In this document: in pieces, positions 5,470 through 13,571 of the stretch
Numbering within the stretch: position 1 is the first letter of the stretch
Layout: each line of letters begins with the position of its first letter
From: an uncultured Clostridia bacterium
Lineage (GTDB): Bacteria; Bacillota; Clostridia; UBA1381
Length of the DNA stretch: 24,799 nt
Reading direction: 5' to 3'
Assembly (NCBI GenBank): GCA_934462945.1
Contig: CAKSJF010000034.1
Span: 1-24,799, forward strand
Translations under genes and position numbers: made by a program
The notes under the pieces: generated by a model
What the model saw: the letters and a program-made list of their open reading frames with translations, nothing else
Told to the model about the DNA's origin: nothing
Database searches by the model: none

Positions 5470-7587
5470 ATGAAAAAGACGCTTAGTTTATGGGTGGCGA
5501 TTTGCTTTTTTCTGCTTTCGGAGGCTGTTTTTGCGGCTCCGGAATGGAGGGCGAAAAGTTTATTATATCAATATGATTTTCAGGAGGAGCAAGGGTATTT
5601 TGCAGATTCCGGAGATTGGGGCATCCGTGCGCCGGAGGCGCAGGAGGCAGAGGCTATGACCGTTGAGGATTCGCGCTTTATTGCTGTTTCGGGAGAATGG
5701 AGCGAAACCGGGGAGGGTATTTTCCAAGATTCGGAGGAGGCGGCAGTTTTAAAGGCTGTCTGGAAAGAGCAATACAAAAATCCGGTTTTATCGGCAGAGA
5801 TCACGCCGCAGTCGGAGGAACCTTGTGTATTTGTGTACTTTTCGATGCTGTCCGGCTCGGATTATGCGGCGGTGGAGCTGAATCAGAACGGATCAAAGCT
5901 GACGGCGGGCGGAGCGGAATATCCCGGCGGCGGAGCATTGAAAAAGGATGAGAAAACCACTCTTTGCGTTGAAATCTTTGAGGATACGGCGGCGGTATAT
6001 CAGGACGGAGAGTTGATTTTGTATCAGTCCGGACTGCCGCTTTCTGACGGTTGGGTCGGCTTTGGAAGTTGGGCAACAAAAATGCAGCTGCAAAATGCGC
6101 AGGTTGCGGAGCAGAATCCGGTCGGAAACGGAAAAAAGCTGGTGCAGGAGAGCGCGGAAGAAGCCTTTGCGGTATTTCCGGAGATGACCGGGGAAAATTT
6201 TCTGTTTCAGGCGCGCCTGGGCGCGGACAATTTTTCAAAAGGAGCAATCGGCATTTCCGTTCGGACGCAGGAAAACAGAGACGGCTACCGGATCAGGTTG
6301 GACGGCGAGCGGATTTTCGCATACCGCCGGGAGAACGGGCAGGATACATTACTGAAAAAAAGCGCGTGCCCGGCGCTTTCGGACAGGCTGTATACGCTGA
6401 CGGTAACGGCAGATCGGGACAAATTTTTGGTTGAGGTAAACCATCAGACCGCTTTAGAGTTTTCGGACGATACCTTTTCCTCCGGAGCGATCGGCTGTTT
6501 TTCCAAGGGAACAAGGCTATATGTTGAGTCGGTGTCGCAATGGCGGTTGGCAGAGGTGACTGTTCCGGTTTATTCGGAGGGAAATACCACTTATTATCTG
6601 GACGGCATTTCCGGAGATGACCGCAAGGACGGAACAACCCCGGAGACTGCCTGGAAAACGCTTGACAAGCTGGCTTTCTGCCGGTTTTCCGCGGGGGATC
6701 AGATTTTATTCCGGCGCGGCTGTACCTATGAGGGAACGCTGACGCTTTCCGGTGCGGAGCATATGACGGTATCGGCATGGGGCGAGGGAGAAAATCCAGT
6801 CATTTCCGGATGCCGGTATGCGGCGGAGATTTCGGATTCCTCCGCTGTTACGCTCAATTCCTTAACCCTGAAAATCCGACATGCCGGAACAAAGGAAAAT
6901 CCGAAAAGCGGTATCGGGGCGGCGGTTTCTTTGAAAAATACAGATATGGCGCAGCTTTCGGACTGCACGCTGATCGGATCGGGCGCAGAGAAAAATACGC
7001 TGCCGGTGCTGGATGCAGAAAGTTCGGTTTGGTGCAGGAACACGATCTGTCAGGATTTTGGAGACAACACGCTCCCCGGCGCGGATGTGCCGGAGGAGGT
7101 GCAAACACATTGGGCATATCCAGTGATGAGCAGATTGGTTCGGGATGGGATTTTGCAGGAATACCGCCCGGACGATCCGATCACCAGAGCGGAATTTGCA
7201 GTACTTCTGACAAAATATATTCCGCTCCGGGAGGATGAATACCATTGGATTTTCCCGGATGTCGGCGCAGATTTTTGGGGCGCGTCTGCCTTGCAGACAC
7301 TCTATAACTATCGGATGATTTCAGAGGAAATGCTGCAAGATGGCATGGTTTTGCCGGATCAGCCGGTGACGCGTGCAGAGGCGGCAGCAATGCTCTCGGG
7401 AATGGCAGAGGAAAAGACCGAAGAAAATCCGGAATTTTCCGACCTTTCCGATGCGCCGGACTGGACAAGAGAGAAAATTTTAAAAGCATGCAGAACCGGC
7501 TTATTTGCCGGACGGGAGGACCATATCTTTGCACCGAATGAAACTTTGACGCGTGCAGAGACAGCAGTGCTTTTATCAAAGCTTTAA
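5470..7587 (+). CDS. Exported SLH-domain cell-surface protein with LamG-like and short beta-helix modules
   Basis: The 705-residue product has a signal peptide (KK, hydrophobic core, AVFA-A cleavage at about residue 23). Two jelly-roll segments of the concanavalin/LamG or DUF1080 type follow at about 30-205 (DSGDWGIRAPEAQEAE, VAVYF-like strands, DGWVGFGSWA) and 215-355 (ENRDGYRIRLDGE, GAIGCFSKG). Residues about 374-535 open like a surface pectate-lyase-type parallel beta-helix (YYLDGISGDDRKDGT, AWKTLDKL, GDQILFRRG) but stop after only a few turns. Three SLH domains occupy about 543-705 (THWAYPVMSRLV, DDPITRAEFA, VTRAEAAAML, LTRAETAVLL). SLH domains bind pyruvylated secondary wall polymer, so the protein should sit on the cell surface and may bind carbohydrate. 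The short helix lacks an evident catalytic region, so it is more likely structural or a remnant. Confidence 0.85.
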   Translation: MKKTLSLWVAICFFLLSEAVFAAPEWRAKSLLYQYDFQEEQGYFADSGDWGIRAPEAQEAEAMTVEDSRFIAVSGEWSETGEGIFQDSEEAAVLKAVWKEQYKNPVLSAEITPQSEEPCVFVYFSMLSGSDYAAVELNQNGSKLTAGGAEYPGGGALKKDEKTTLCVEIFEDTAAVYQDGELILYQSGLPLSDGWVGFGSWATKMQLQNAQVAEQNPVGNGKKLVQESAEEAFAVFPEMTGENFLFQARLGADNFSKGAIGISVRTQENRDGYRIRLDGERIFAYRRENGQDTLLKKSACPALSDRLYTLTVTADRDKFLVEVNHQTALEFSDDTFSSGAIGCFSKGTRLYVESVSQWRLAEVTVPVYSEGNTTYYLDGISGDDRKDGTTPETAWKTLDKLAFCRFSAGDQILFRRGCTYEGTLTLSGAEHMTVSAWGEGENPVISGCRYAAEISDSSAVTLNSLTLKIRHAGTKENPKSGIGAAVSLKNTDMAQLSDCTLIGSGAEKNTLPVLDAESSVWCRNTICQDFGDNTLPGADVPEEVQTHWAYPVMSRLVRDGILQEYRPDDPITRAEFAVLLTKYIPLREDEYHWIFPDVGADFWGASALQTLYNYRMISEEMLQDGMVLPDQPVTRAEAAAMLSGMAEEKTEENPEFSDLSDAPDWTREKILKACRTGLFAGREDHIFAPNETLTRAETAVLLSKL

Positions 7588-7595
7588 GGAAAACA

Positions 7596-7770
7596 ATCCC
7601 TCAGACGGCTTACGCCGCCAGCTCCCTTTGCTCAAGGGAGCCAATTAAATGGGTACAAAGGGGAAAATTCTGACTAAAAAGCAGCTTTTTCGCCTATAAT
7701 ATGAAATTCGCATTTGCCAAAACGGCTCCCTTGAGCAAAGGGAGCTGGCGGCGTAAGCCGTCTGAGGGAT
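7596..7770. repeat. Inverted-repeat element 1 (MITE-like), perfect 47-bp arms
   Basis: Bases 7596-7642 and 7724-7770 are exact reverse complements over 47 bases. Each arm is itself foldable: its inner half carries AGCTCCCTT..CAAGGGAGC and its outer half GGCTTACGCC. The 81-base centre has no gene. A related element occurs at 14061-14325, which shows that it is a dispersed repeat. No transposase and no clear target-site duplication are visible; a non-autonomous mobile element or a repeat of REP/BIME kind are both possible. Confidence 0.85.
7695..7700 (+). promoter_or_regulatory. Possible -10 box inside the repeat element
   Basis: A perfect TATAAT lies in the centre of inverted-repeat element 1. 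The best -35 (TGACTA at 7671-7676, 18 bases away) is poor. If active it would drive the SLH-like gene starting at 7801 through the right arm of the element. Confidence 0.35.
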
Positions 7771-7800
7771 CGTGAATTGAAAGCAGGAGGATTATTTCGC

Positions 7801-10311
7801 ATGTTCAAACGGATATTTGCCGTAGTTTTGATGTTATGCATGCTCCCGCGGGGAGCGGCTTATGCACAGGAAAACCCGGAGGAAACAGAAGCGGCTGCAA
7901 TTGTAACCGGGTTAGGCTTGATGCAGTATTATGATGATGGAGATTTTCGCGGAGATTGGTATGTGAGCTTTGACGAGCTGGCAGACGCGTATTTCCGGAT
8001 GCTGGGGCAGGAGCAGGAGGACGCTTTTTCCAAATTAAAACAAGAAAGGCTTTTGCCGATGGCGGCAGAGCCGGAAAAAATCGCAGAGGTTTCGGATGCG
8101 GTTTTTCTAATGGTGATCGCTTTGGGCGGAAAAAGCCTGATTGAAAACGGGCAAGCTTCCGGAAAGCTTGCCGCCTCCTGGGGAATTACAAAAAAGCTTT
8201 CGGGAAAGGAATCCGCGCTTTCACGGACGGATTTTTCCGAGCTTTTATTTGCCGCGCTTTGCGCAGATCGGATGCAGATTACCGAAATCGGAGAAAACCG
8301 CGCGGAATTTTCCAAAGATTCAAGCCTGCTTTGGGATGTCTTTCATGTTAAGGAAGTACACACAAAGGTGCTTGCAAGCGAGAAAAGCAGTCTGATTCCG
8401 GGAGAAAATCCGCTTTTGGGAGAATTACAGTTATCCGACCGCCGGGCGGCATACCAGGGAACAACCGACTGGACAGGACATGCTGTCCGCGGCTGGCTGC
8501 AATTTGATTCTGACCGGGAGGAGAATGCAAAAGTTTTATATCTTACAGAGGATCAAAGCACGGAAATACAGATTCCGTCCGGAAGAATTTCGGAAAATTC
8601 CAGTCTGGAAAAGGTTTTTTATCTGCCGGAGTATGATAGCAGCCGGGAGAAAAGCATGCGGATTTCCCAAACGGCGGACTTTATCTATAACGGTATGTAT
8701 CTTGGAAAATCGGATGCAGTGGAAAAGCTGATTCCGGAAAATGGGGAACTGGATCTGGTTGACCGGGACGGAGACAAAGAGGCGGATGTGGTAAAAATAT
8801 GGGACTATGTGCCGTTTGTTTTAGAGTTTGCGAGCCTGGAAAACGAAACGCTGTTTTCACGCAATCAAAAAGAAAGCGTTTCCCTGAAAGACCGGGAATA
8901 CCGGATTCTTTCAGAGAGCGGCGAAAGACTGGATTTATCCGGACTTTCCTCCTACGACGTTTTGATGCTTGCCGTACCAAAAAATCAGAACGATTTGGTG
9001 CAGCTTGTCCGCGCGGAGCGCCGGGTATACCAGGGAGTTCTGCAAAGAGAGGATGAATCGGAGGTTTTGATCGGAAAGGATCGGTTCCGGACGGCAAAGG
9101 GTCTGGAGGTCATTCCGAACGGTGCGAATGTGACGGCATATGCCGATCTTTACGGGAGAATCGTATTCTGGGAGCGCGGCGAGGATTTTGACTACGGCTA
9201 TGTTACGCGCGTTTCCTATGCGCCGGAGGAGGACGAGCGGATTGCGGTGAAGATGTACACCTTTGACCACGGTACAAGAGTATTTTACACGGCGAAAATT
9301 GTCTGGATGTACGACTACGCGCAGTCCAAAAGCAAGATAAAATATATGCAGGGAAAAACCGGAGAAAATTCCTTTGCGGCATTGGAGCGACTGATGCAGG
9401 GACGGAACGAGCTGATCAAATGCCGGTTTAACAGCGCCGGGGAGCTTCGTGAGATTGCCTATTGCGGTTCAAAGATCTGGCAGGACATGCCGGATGAAAA
9501 GGACGAATTTCATATCTATTACGGTTACAATCAGAAAGGCTGGAACGTCAATTTCAATCAAAAAATGTTCGATTCCAAGGTGCGCGTGACCGAGCGGACA
9601 AGGCTTTTGTCCTTAGAGGGGAACGCGGCATGCCCGGAGAAATTCCGCCGGCTGTCACTTGAGGATCTTGCGGCAGACAACAGCTTTGATGTGCGGATTT
9701 ATGATGTGAATGAGAAATTTGAGGCAGGGGTCATTCTCTTTGATGATCTCCATGAGTACTACTCCAAGTTCGGAAATTTGGTCACAAAGGTGCGGACGGT
9801 GATCGGAGAGGACGACCAGGAGCTGCGGGAGTTTACGCTCTATAATCTCGGACAGGAGATTACTGTGCAGGCAGAAAATCTGGATTTGGTGACTGATGCG
9901 GAAATTGCGGAAAAGTTCTATTCTGCCGGAACAACCCTCCGGGAAATCGGTGTGGGCGATGTGATCTATTACAAGCTGGGCGCGGACAACCGGATTTCCG
10001 GCTTTGCCGTTCTCTATAAAAATAAGGAACAGAATTTCTACTGGACGTCTACCTATGGCTGGAATGGCGGTGTGCCGAGCGCGGCAATGACGGTGGCATA
10101 TTTCAAGGTTTTAAAAACCTATGAGGATTTGATTGTTGCTGATATTAACGGCGCGCGGCCGATTGCGGAATATACCTGGCGAAATTATTATCTGTACGAT
10201 TCCAAAAAGAACCGGATTGAGAAAGCGTCTTTCCGGGACGTTCTGCCGGGAGATCGCGTGGTCGGACTTTGGAAATGGGCAAACCTGAACGATTTGATTA
10301 TTTACCGTTAG
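7801..10311 (+). CDS. Large exported cell-surface protein with degenerate SLH repeats
   Basis: ATG at 7801 lies 10 bases after AGGAGG; a TTG at 7777 in the same frame falls next to the repeat element and was not used. The 836-residue product has a signal peptide (FKRIFAVVLMLCMLPRG, AYA-Q cleavage). Residues about 30-160 contain two to three worn SLH-like units (GLGLMQYYDDGDF, YVSFDELADAYFRML, then LAASWGITKKLSGKESALS and RTDFSELLFAAL) without the canonical TRAE. About residues 275-335 the segment DFIYNGMYLGK followed by ELDLVDRDGDKEADVV resembles the YIYNGK and aspartate-rich IDNDGDG..DVV segments seen after SLH domains in Clostridia surface proteins; the DxDGDxxxD pattern could bind calcium. 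The remainder is strand-rich and unrecognised. A wall-attached or surface structural role, together with the SLH gene upstream, is inferred. Confidence 0.72.
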   Translation: MFKRIFAVVLMLCMLPRGAAYAQENPEETEAAAIVTGLGLMQYYDDGDFRGDWYVSFDELADAYFRMLGQEQEDAFSKLKQERLLPMAAEPEKIAEVSDAVFLMVIALGGKSLIENGQASGKLAASWGITKKLSGKESALSRTDFSELLFAALCADRMQITEIGENRAEFSKDSSLLWDVFHVKEVHTKVLASEKSSLIPGENPLLGELQLSDRRAAYQGTTDWTGHAVRGWLQFDSDREENAKVLYLTEDQSTEIQIPSGRISENSSLEKVFYLPEYDSSREKSMRISQTADFIYNGMYLGKSDAVEKLIPENGELDLVDRDGDKEADVVKIWDYVPFVLEFASLENETLFSRNQKESVSLKDREYRILSESGERLDLSGLSSYDVLMLAVPKNQNDLVQLVRAERRVYQGVLQREDESEVLIGKDRFRTAKGLEVIPNGANVTAYADLYGRIVFWERGEDFDYGYVTRVSYAPEEDERIAVKMYTFDHGTRVFYTAKIVWMYDYAQSKSKIKYMQGKTGENSFAALERLMQGRNELIKCRFNSAGELREIAYCGSKIWQDMPDEKDEFHIYYGYNQKGWNVNFNQKMFDSKVRVTERTRLLSLEGNAACPEKFRRLSLEDLAADNSFDVRIYDVNEKFEAGVILFDDLHEYYSKFGNLVTKVRTVIGEDDQELREFTLYNLGQEITVQAENLDLVTDAEIAEKFYSAGTTLREIGVGDVIYYKLGADNRISGFAVLYKNKEQNFYWTSTYGWNGGVPSAAMTVAYFKVLKTYEDLIVADINGARPIAEYTWRNYYLYDSKKNRIEKASFRDVLPGDRVVGLWKWANLNDLIIYR

Positions 10312-10379
10312 CAGATTGCATAAGAAGTGACGGATAAAAAATCTGATTTTCAAAAAGTCTGCGGATTTTCGGAAAAACA

Positions 10380-10407
10380 GTGGACTTTTCTGCTGATTTC
10401 GTATAAA
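10380..10407 (+). promoter_or_regulatory. Promoter of the LUD-glnN-TSCPD run
   Basis: TATAAA at 10402-10407 (in GTATAAAAT) with GTGGAC at 10380-10385, spaced 16 bases. The start codon of the LUD gene is 31 bases beyond the -10. The -35 is only partly consensus. Confidence 0.5.
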
Positions 10408-10438
10408 ATAGAAGTAATAACAAAAGAGGAGGGGCATT

Positions 10439-11089
10439 ATGGACGCAGTGCAAAAATGGAACATGGAATTGCGTGCGCAGGAAATTGTGGAGATTTTAAA
10501 GGAACACAAATTTGACGCGCACTATGCCGAGGATGTGGAAAACGCAAAAAAAATCATGCAGGATTTGATTCCGCAGGGGGCAAAAATTGCGGTGGGCGGC
10601 TCGGTTACGCTTGGTTCTACCGGAATTTTAGACGAGGTGATCCGCAGTCCGAAATATCAGTTTATCGACCGGTATGCGGCAAAGGATTATGAGGATATGT
10701 TAAATCTTTACCGGGAGGGTTTAACCAGTGATGTTTTTGTGAGCAGCGTGAATGCGATCACAAAGGAGGGACAGCTTGTCTGTATCGACTGCACCGGAAA
10801 CCGTGTCAGCTCCATTATTTTCGGACCGAAAAAGGTGATTATTATAGCCGGTGTCAATAAGGTGTGCGATACACTGGAGGATGGAATTAAGCGTGCAAAG
10901 GCAATTGCACCCTTAAATGCGCGCCGGATTCCGCACAAGGACGCGGCATGCTATGAGGATGGCGTTTGCAGACGGGGACACTGCAAGTCGCATGGGAGAG
11001 TCTGCAATGCGATTGGAATTGTGGATGGATGCTATTACAGTCCGGGACGAATCAGCGTGATTATCGTGCCGGAGGAGCTTGGTTATTAA
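10439..11089 (+). CDS. LUD-domain protein (lactate utilization protein LutC/YkgG-like)
   Basis: The 216-residue protein starts about 7 bases after GAGGAGG and matches the LUD family throughout: GAKIAVGGSVTLGSTGI near residue 50, YAAKDYEDMLNLY, then SDVFVSSVNAITKEGQLVCID, TGNRVSSIIFGP and KVIIIAGVNK. LUD domains occur in LutB and LutC of L-lactate oxidation, but stand-alone versions like this are widespread in Clostridia and their substrate is unknown. A cysteine cluster near the C-terminal side (AACYEDGVCRRGHCKSHGRVC, given here as C..C..C..C spaced over about 20 residues) could bind metal. It is separated from glnN by only 15 bases, with the glnN ribosome binding site in the gap, so the two are cotranscribed. 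A lactate role is unproven because no lutA or lutB is near. Confidence 0.85.
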   Translation: MDAVQKWNMELRAQEIVEILKEHKFDAHYAEDVENAKKIMQDLIPQGAKIAVGGSVTLGSTGILDEVIRSPKYQFIDRYAAKDYEDMLNLYREGLTSDVFVSSVNAITKEGQLVCIDCTGNRVSSIIFGPKKVIIIAGVNKVCDTLEDGIKRAKAIAPLNARRIPHKDAACYEDGVCRRGHCKSHGRVCNAIGIVDGCYYSPGRISVIIVPEELGY

Positions 11090-11104
11090 AATAGGAGGAT
11101 TTTG

Positions 11105-13216
11105 ATGGGAATGAATGAAGAATTTCCGAAGTATTTCGGGTGCAACGTGTTTAATGACAGTGTGATGGAGGAGCGGCTTCCAAAGGATGTTTACAAAAAG
11201 CTGAAAAAAACCATTGATGAGGGAAAGGTATTGGATGAGGCAATTGCGGATGTGGTTGCCAATGCGATGATGCAATGGGCAATGGAGCATGGCGCAACGC
11301 ACTATACCCACTGGTTTCAGCCGCTTACCGGGATCACAGCTGAAAAGCATGATTCCTTTATCACCAATAAACCAAACCACAAGGCAATCTGCACCTTTTC
11401 CGGAAAGGCGCTGATTAAGGGAGAGCCGGACGCGTCAAGTTTTCCGTCCGGTGGCTTGCGTGCAACTTTTGAGGCGCGCGGCTACACGGCATGGGATTGC
11501 ACCTCTCCGGCATTTTTAAAGGAGGATAAGGCAGGGGTAACGCTTTGCATTCCGACCGCTTTTTGTGCCTACACCGGTGTTGCGCTGGATAAGAAAACAC
11601 CGCTGTTAAGATCGCAGGAGGCATTAAACCGCGAGGCGCTCCGGGTACTCCGGCATTTGGGAAATGACAGCGCAAAGCGCGTGGAGGCATGCGTAGGTGC
11701 GGAGCAGGAGTATTTTCTGGTGGACAGCGACCTTTATGCAAAGCGGCTTGATCTGGTCTTTACCGGGAGAACCCTATTCGGAACAATGCCGCCAAAGGGA
11801 CAGGAAATGGACGACCATTATTTCGGAACGCTCAAAGAACGCGTGGCGCAGTTTATGAAAGAGGTGGACGAGGAGCTTTGGAAGCTGGGTGTCTATGCAA
11901 AAACCAAGCATAACGAGGTTGCTCCGGCACAGCACGAGCTTGCACCGATTTTTGATCATGTCAATCTTGCGACGGATCATAACCAATTGGTGATGGAGAC
12001 GATGCGAAAGGTGGCTAAGCGGCATCATTTTGCGTGTCTTTTGCACGAAAAGCCGTTCCGGGGTGTGAACGGATCGGGAAAGCACAATAACTGGTCGATC
12101 ACCACGGACGAGGGGGAAAACCTGTTAAATCCGGGAAAAAATCCGCAGGAAAATCTGCATTTCTTAGTGTTCTGCTGTGCGGTCATTAAGGCAATTGATG
12201 AGCATGCCGCACTGTTGCGTGCGTCTGCTGCCAATGCCGGAAATGATCACCGCCTGGGTGCAAGCGAAGCGCCGCCGGCAATTATTTCGGTCTATTTCGG
12301 TGATCCGCTCACAAAAGTTTTAGAGCATATTGCAGAAAATGACCAGGATAGCCAGGCAGGCAATTCCCGGTTAGATATGGGTGTGGCAACACTTCCCGAT
12401 CTGCTTTTGGATGATGCGGACAGAAACCGTACCTCGCCGTTTGCCTTTACCGGAAATAAGTTTGAATTTCGTATGGTGGGATCGTCTGCATCCATTGCCG
12501 GTCCGAACACCGTTTTAAATTCGATTGTTGCCGACAGCCTTTCACAGATTGCCGACCGGATGGATCGGATGGCAGATGTGGAAAAGGAAACACCGGCGCT
12601 TTTAGCAGAAATCATTAAAAAGCATCGCCGGATTATCTTTAACGGCAACAGCTATTCGGCAGAATGGGAGGAAGAAGCAGAAAGACGCGGACTTCCGAAC
12701 ATTAAAAACAGTGTGGACGCATACCGCGCTTATCTTTTCCCGGAATCGGTGGAAATGTTTGAGCGGTTGGGTGTATACACCGAGCAGGAACTCTTGGCAA
12801 GATATGAAATTAAACTGGAAAAATACATTAAGGTGATCAATATTGAGGCGCAGGCGATGTTGCAAATGGCAAAGCGCGAGATTTTGCCGGCTGTGATCCG
12901 GTATGCCGCCGATTTAGCGGATTCTGTGATGAAATTAAAGAATGCGTCTTATCCGGCTGCATCCTCTGAGATTCTTTTAGGAGAGATTTCGGAGAATGTG
13001 GAAAAGCTGAATCAGCAGATCCGCAGTCTGGAGGAGGTCACAAAAGAGATTGCCGAGCTGCCGCCTGAAAGCTTACAGCAGGAGGCGGAATTCTGCCGTG
13101 ACACCATCTGCCCGGCAATGGAGAGACTCCGGGAAACAGCAGATGCCTTAGAGGCGGTTACAGATAAAAAGGTATGGCCGATGCCGACCTATGATTTATT
13201 ATTATTTGGAGTATAA
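11105..13216 (+). CDS. glnN: Glutamine synthetase, type III
   Basis: The product of 703 residues is the usual length for type III glutamine synthetase, much longer than type I. It makes glutamine from glutamate, ammonia and ATP in the cytoplasm. Recognisable segments in order: GLRATFEARGYTAWD, the GAEQEYFLVD box with glutamate metal ligands, TKHNEVAPAQHELAP, GVNGSGKHNNWS (ATP and glutamate site), GNDHRLGASEAPPAI, and FEFRMVGSSASIAGPN. ATG at 11105 is 6 bases after AGGAGG; a TTG three bases earlier is not needed. It lies between a LUD-domain gene (15 bases upstream) and a TSCPD gene (27 bases downstream), which suggests a three-gene transcript. No PII gene or TnrA-type site was seen, so nitrogen control is not visible here. 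Confidence 0.96.
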   Translation: MGMNEEFPKYFGCNVFNDSVMEERLPKDVYKKLKKTIDEGKVLDEAIADVVANAMMQWAMEHGATHYTHWFQPLTGITAEKHDSFITNKPNHKAICTFSGKALIKGEPDASSFPSGGLRATFEARGYTAWDCTSPAFLKEDKAGVTLCIPTAFCAYTGVALDKKTPLLRSQEALNREALRVLRHLGNDSAKRVEACVGAEQEYFLVDSDLYAKRLDLVFTGRTLFGTMPPKGQEMDDHYFGTLKERVAQFMKEVDEELWKLGVYAKTKHNEVAPAQHELAPIFDHVNLATDHNQLVMETMRKVAKRHHFACLLHEKPFRGVNGSGKHNNWSITTDEGENLLNPGKNPQENLHFLVFCCAVIKAIDEHAALLRASAANAGNDHRLGASEAPPAIISVYFGDPLTKVLEHIAENDQDSQAGNSRLDMGVATLPDLLLDDADRNRTSPFAFTGNKFEFRMVGSSASIAGPNTVLNSIVADSLSQIADRMDRMADVEKETPALLAEIIKKHRRIIFNGNSYSAEWEEEAERRGLPNIKNSVDAYRAYLFPESVEMFERLGVYTEQELLARYEIKLEKYIKVINIEAQAMLQMAKREILPAVIRYAADLADSVMKLKNASYPAASSEILLGEISENVEKLNQQIRSLEEVTKEIAELPPESLQQEAEFCRDTICPAMERLRETADALEAVTDKKVWPMPTYDLLLFGV

Positions 13217-13243
13217 ATTGCAAAAGAACGGAGAGGATTTTAA

Positions 13244-13495
13244 ATGGCAAAGTTTACATATCGTCCGAACGGCGTCTGCGCGGCGCAGATTGATTTTGAA
13301 ATTGAGGACGGAATTGTGCACAACGTGCATTTTACCAGAGGCTGCAACGGCAACACGCAAGGAATTGCCAAGCTGGTAGAGGGGATGAGAGTGGATGATG
13401 TGATCAGCCGCTTAAAGGGAACGGACTGCAATTATAAAGGCACATCCTGCCCGGATCAGCTGGCGCGTGCGTTAGAGGCAAGCAAACAAAATTAA
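13244..13495 (+). CDS. TSCPD-domain protein (TIGR03905-like)
   Basis: This protein of 83 residues starts about 7 bases after GGAGAGG. It is a stand-alone TSCPD domain: YRPNGVCAAQIDFEIEDG, VHFTRGCNGNTQGIAKLV, and the eponymous TSCPDQLARAL near the C terminus. Cysteines at the VC, GCNGN, DCNYKGTSC positions are conserved in the family and could bind metal or an iron-sulfur cluster. TSCPD domains also form the tail of some class II ribonucleotide reductases, but short forms such as this have no known job. Placement at the end of the LUD-glnN run suggests coexpression with nitrogen assimilation. Confidence 0.88.
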   Translation: MAKFTYRPNGVCAAQIDFEIEDGIVHNVHFTRGCNGNTQGIAKLVEGMRVDDVISRLKGTDCNYKGTSCPDQLARALEASKQN

Positions 13496-13502
13496 AAAAC
13501 AG

Positions 13503-13531
13503 GAATATTTTAGAATTTGCAATCATATAGT
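13503..13531 (+). promoter_or_regulatory. Candidate sigma-E-like promoter of the GerMN gene
   Basis: GAATATT (13503-13509) and CATATAGT (13524-13531) are separated by 14 bases. The Bacillus mother-cell sigma-E pattern is approximately GNATATT-N14-CATACAAT, giving a full -35 match and 6 of 8 at -10. In Bacillus subtilis gerM is a sporulation gene under sigma-E, so function and sequence agree. Whether this organism sporulates is not shown in the window. Confidence 0.42.
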
Positions 13532-13571
13532 AATAGGAGGAAGAAAAAACTCTGAAAGGATGATTGCAAAT
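13515..13571. repeat. 12-bp inverted repeat enclosing the GerMN start region
   Basis: ATTTGCAATCAT (13515-13526) is the exact reverse complement of ATGATTGCAAAT (13560-13571). The right arm covers the end of the Shine-Dalgarno sequence AAAGGA and the first two bases of the start codon at 13570; the left arm overlaps the putative -10. A transcript beginning upstream (read-through from glnN-TSCPD) could fold and hide the start; a transcript from the local promoter would lack the left arm. Confidence 0.6.

Noticed and set aside
5801..7579. Several minus-strand frames opposite the first SLH gene
   Set aside because: Proline-, serine- and arginine-rich shadows of a coding strand with a good protein; no ribosome binding sites or motifs.
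7777..7800. TTG start for the large surface protein
   Set aside because: The TTG lies upstream of the AGGAGG, which itself serves the ATG at 7801, where a normal signal peptide begins.
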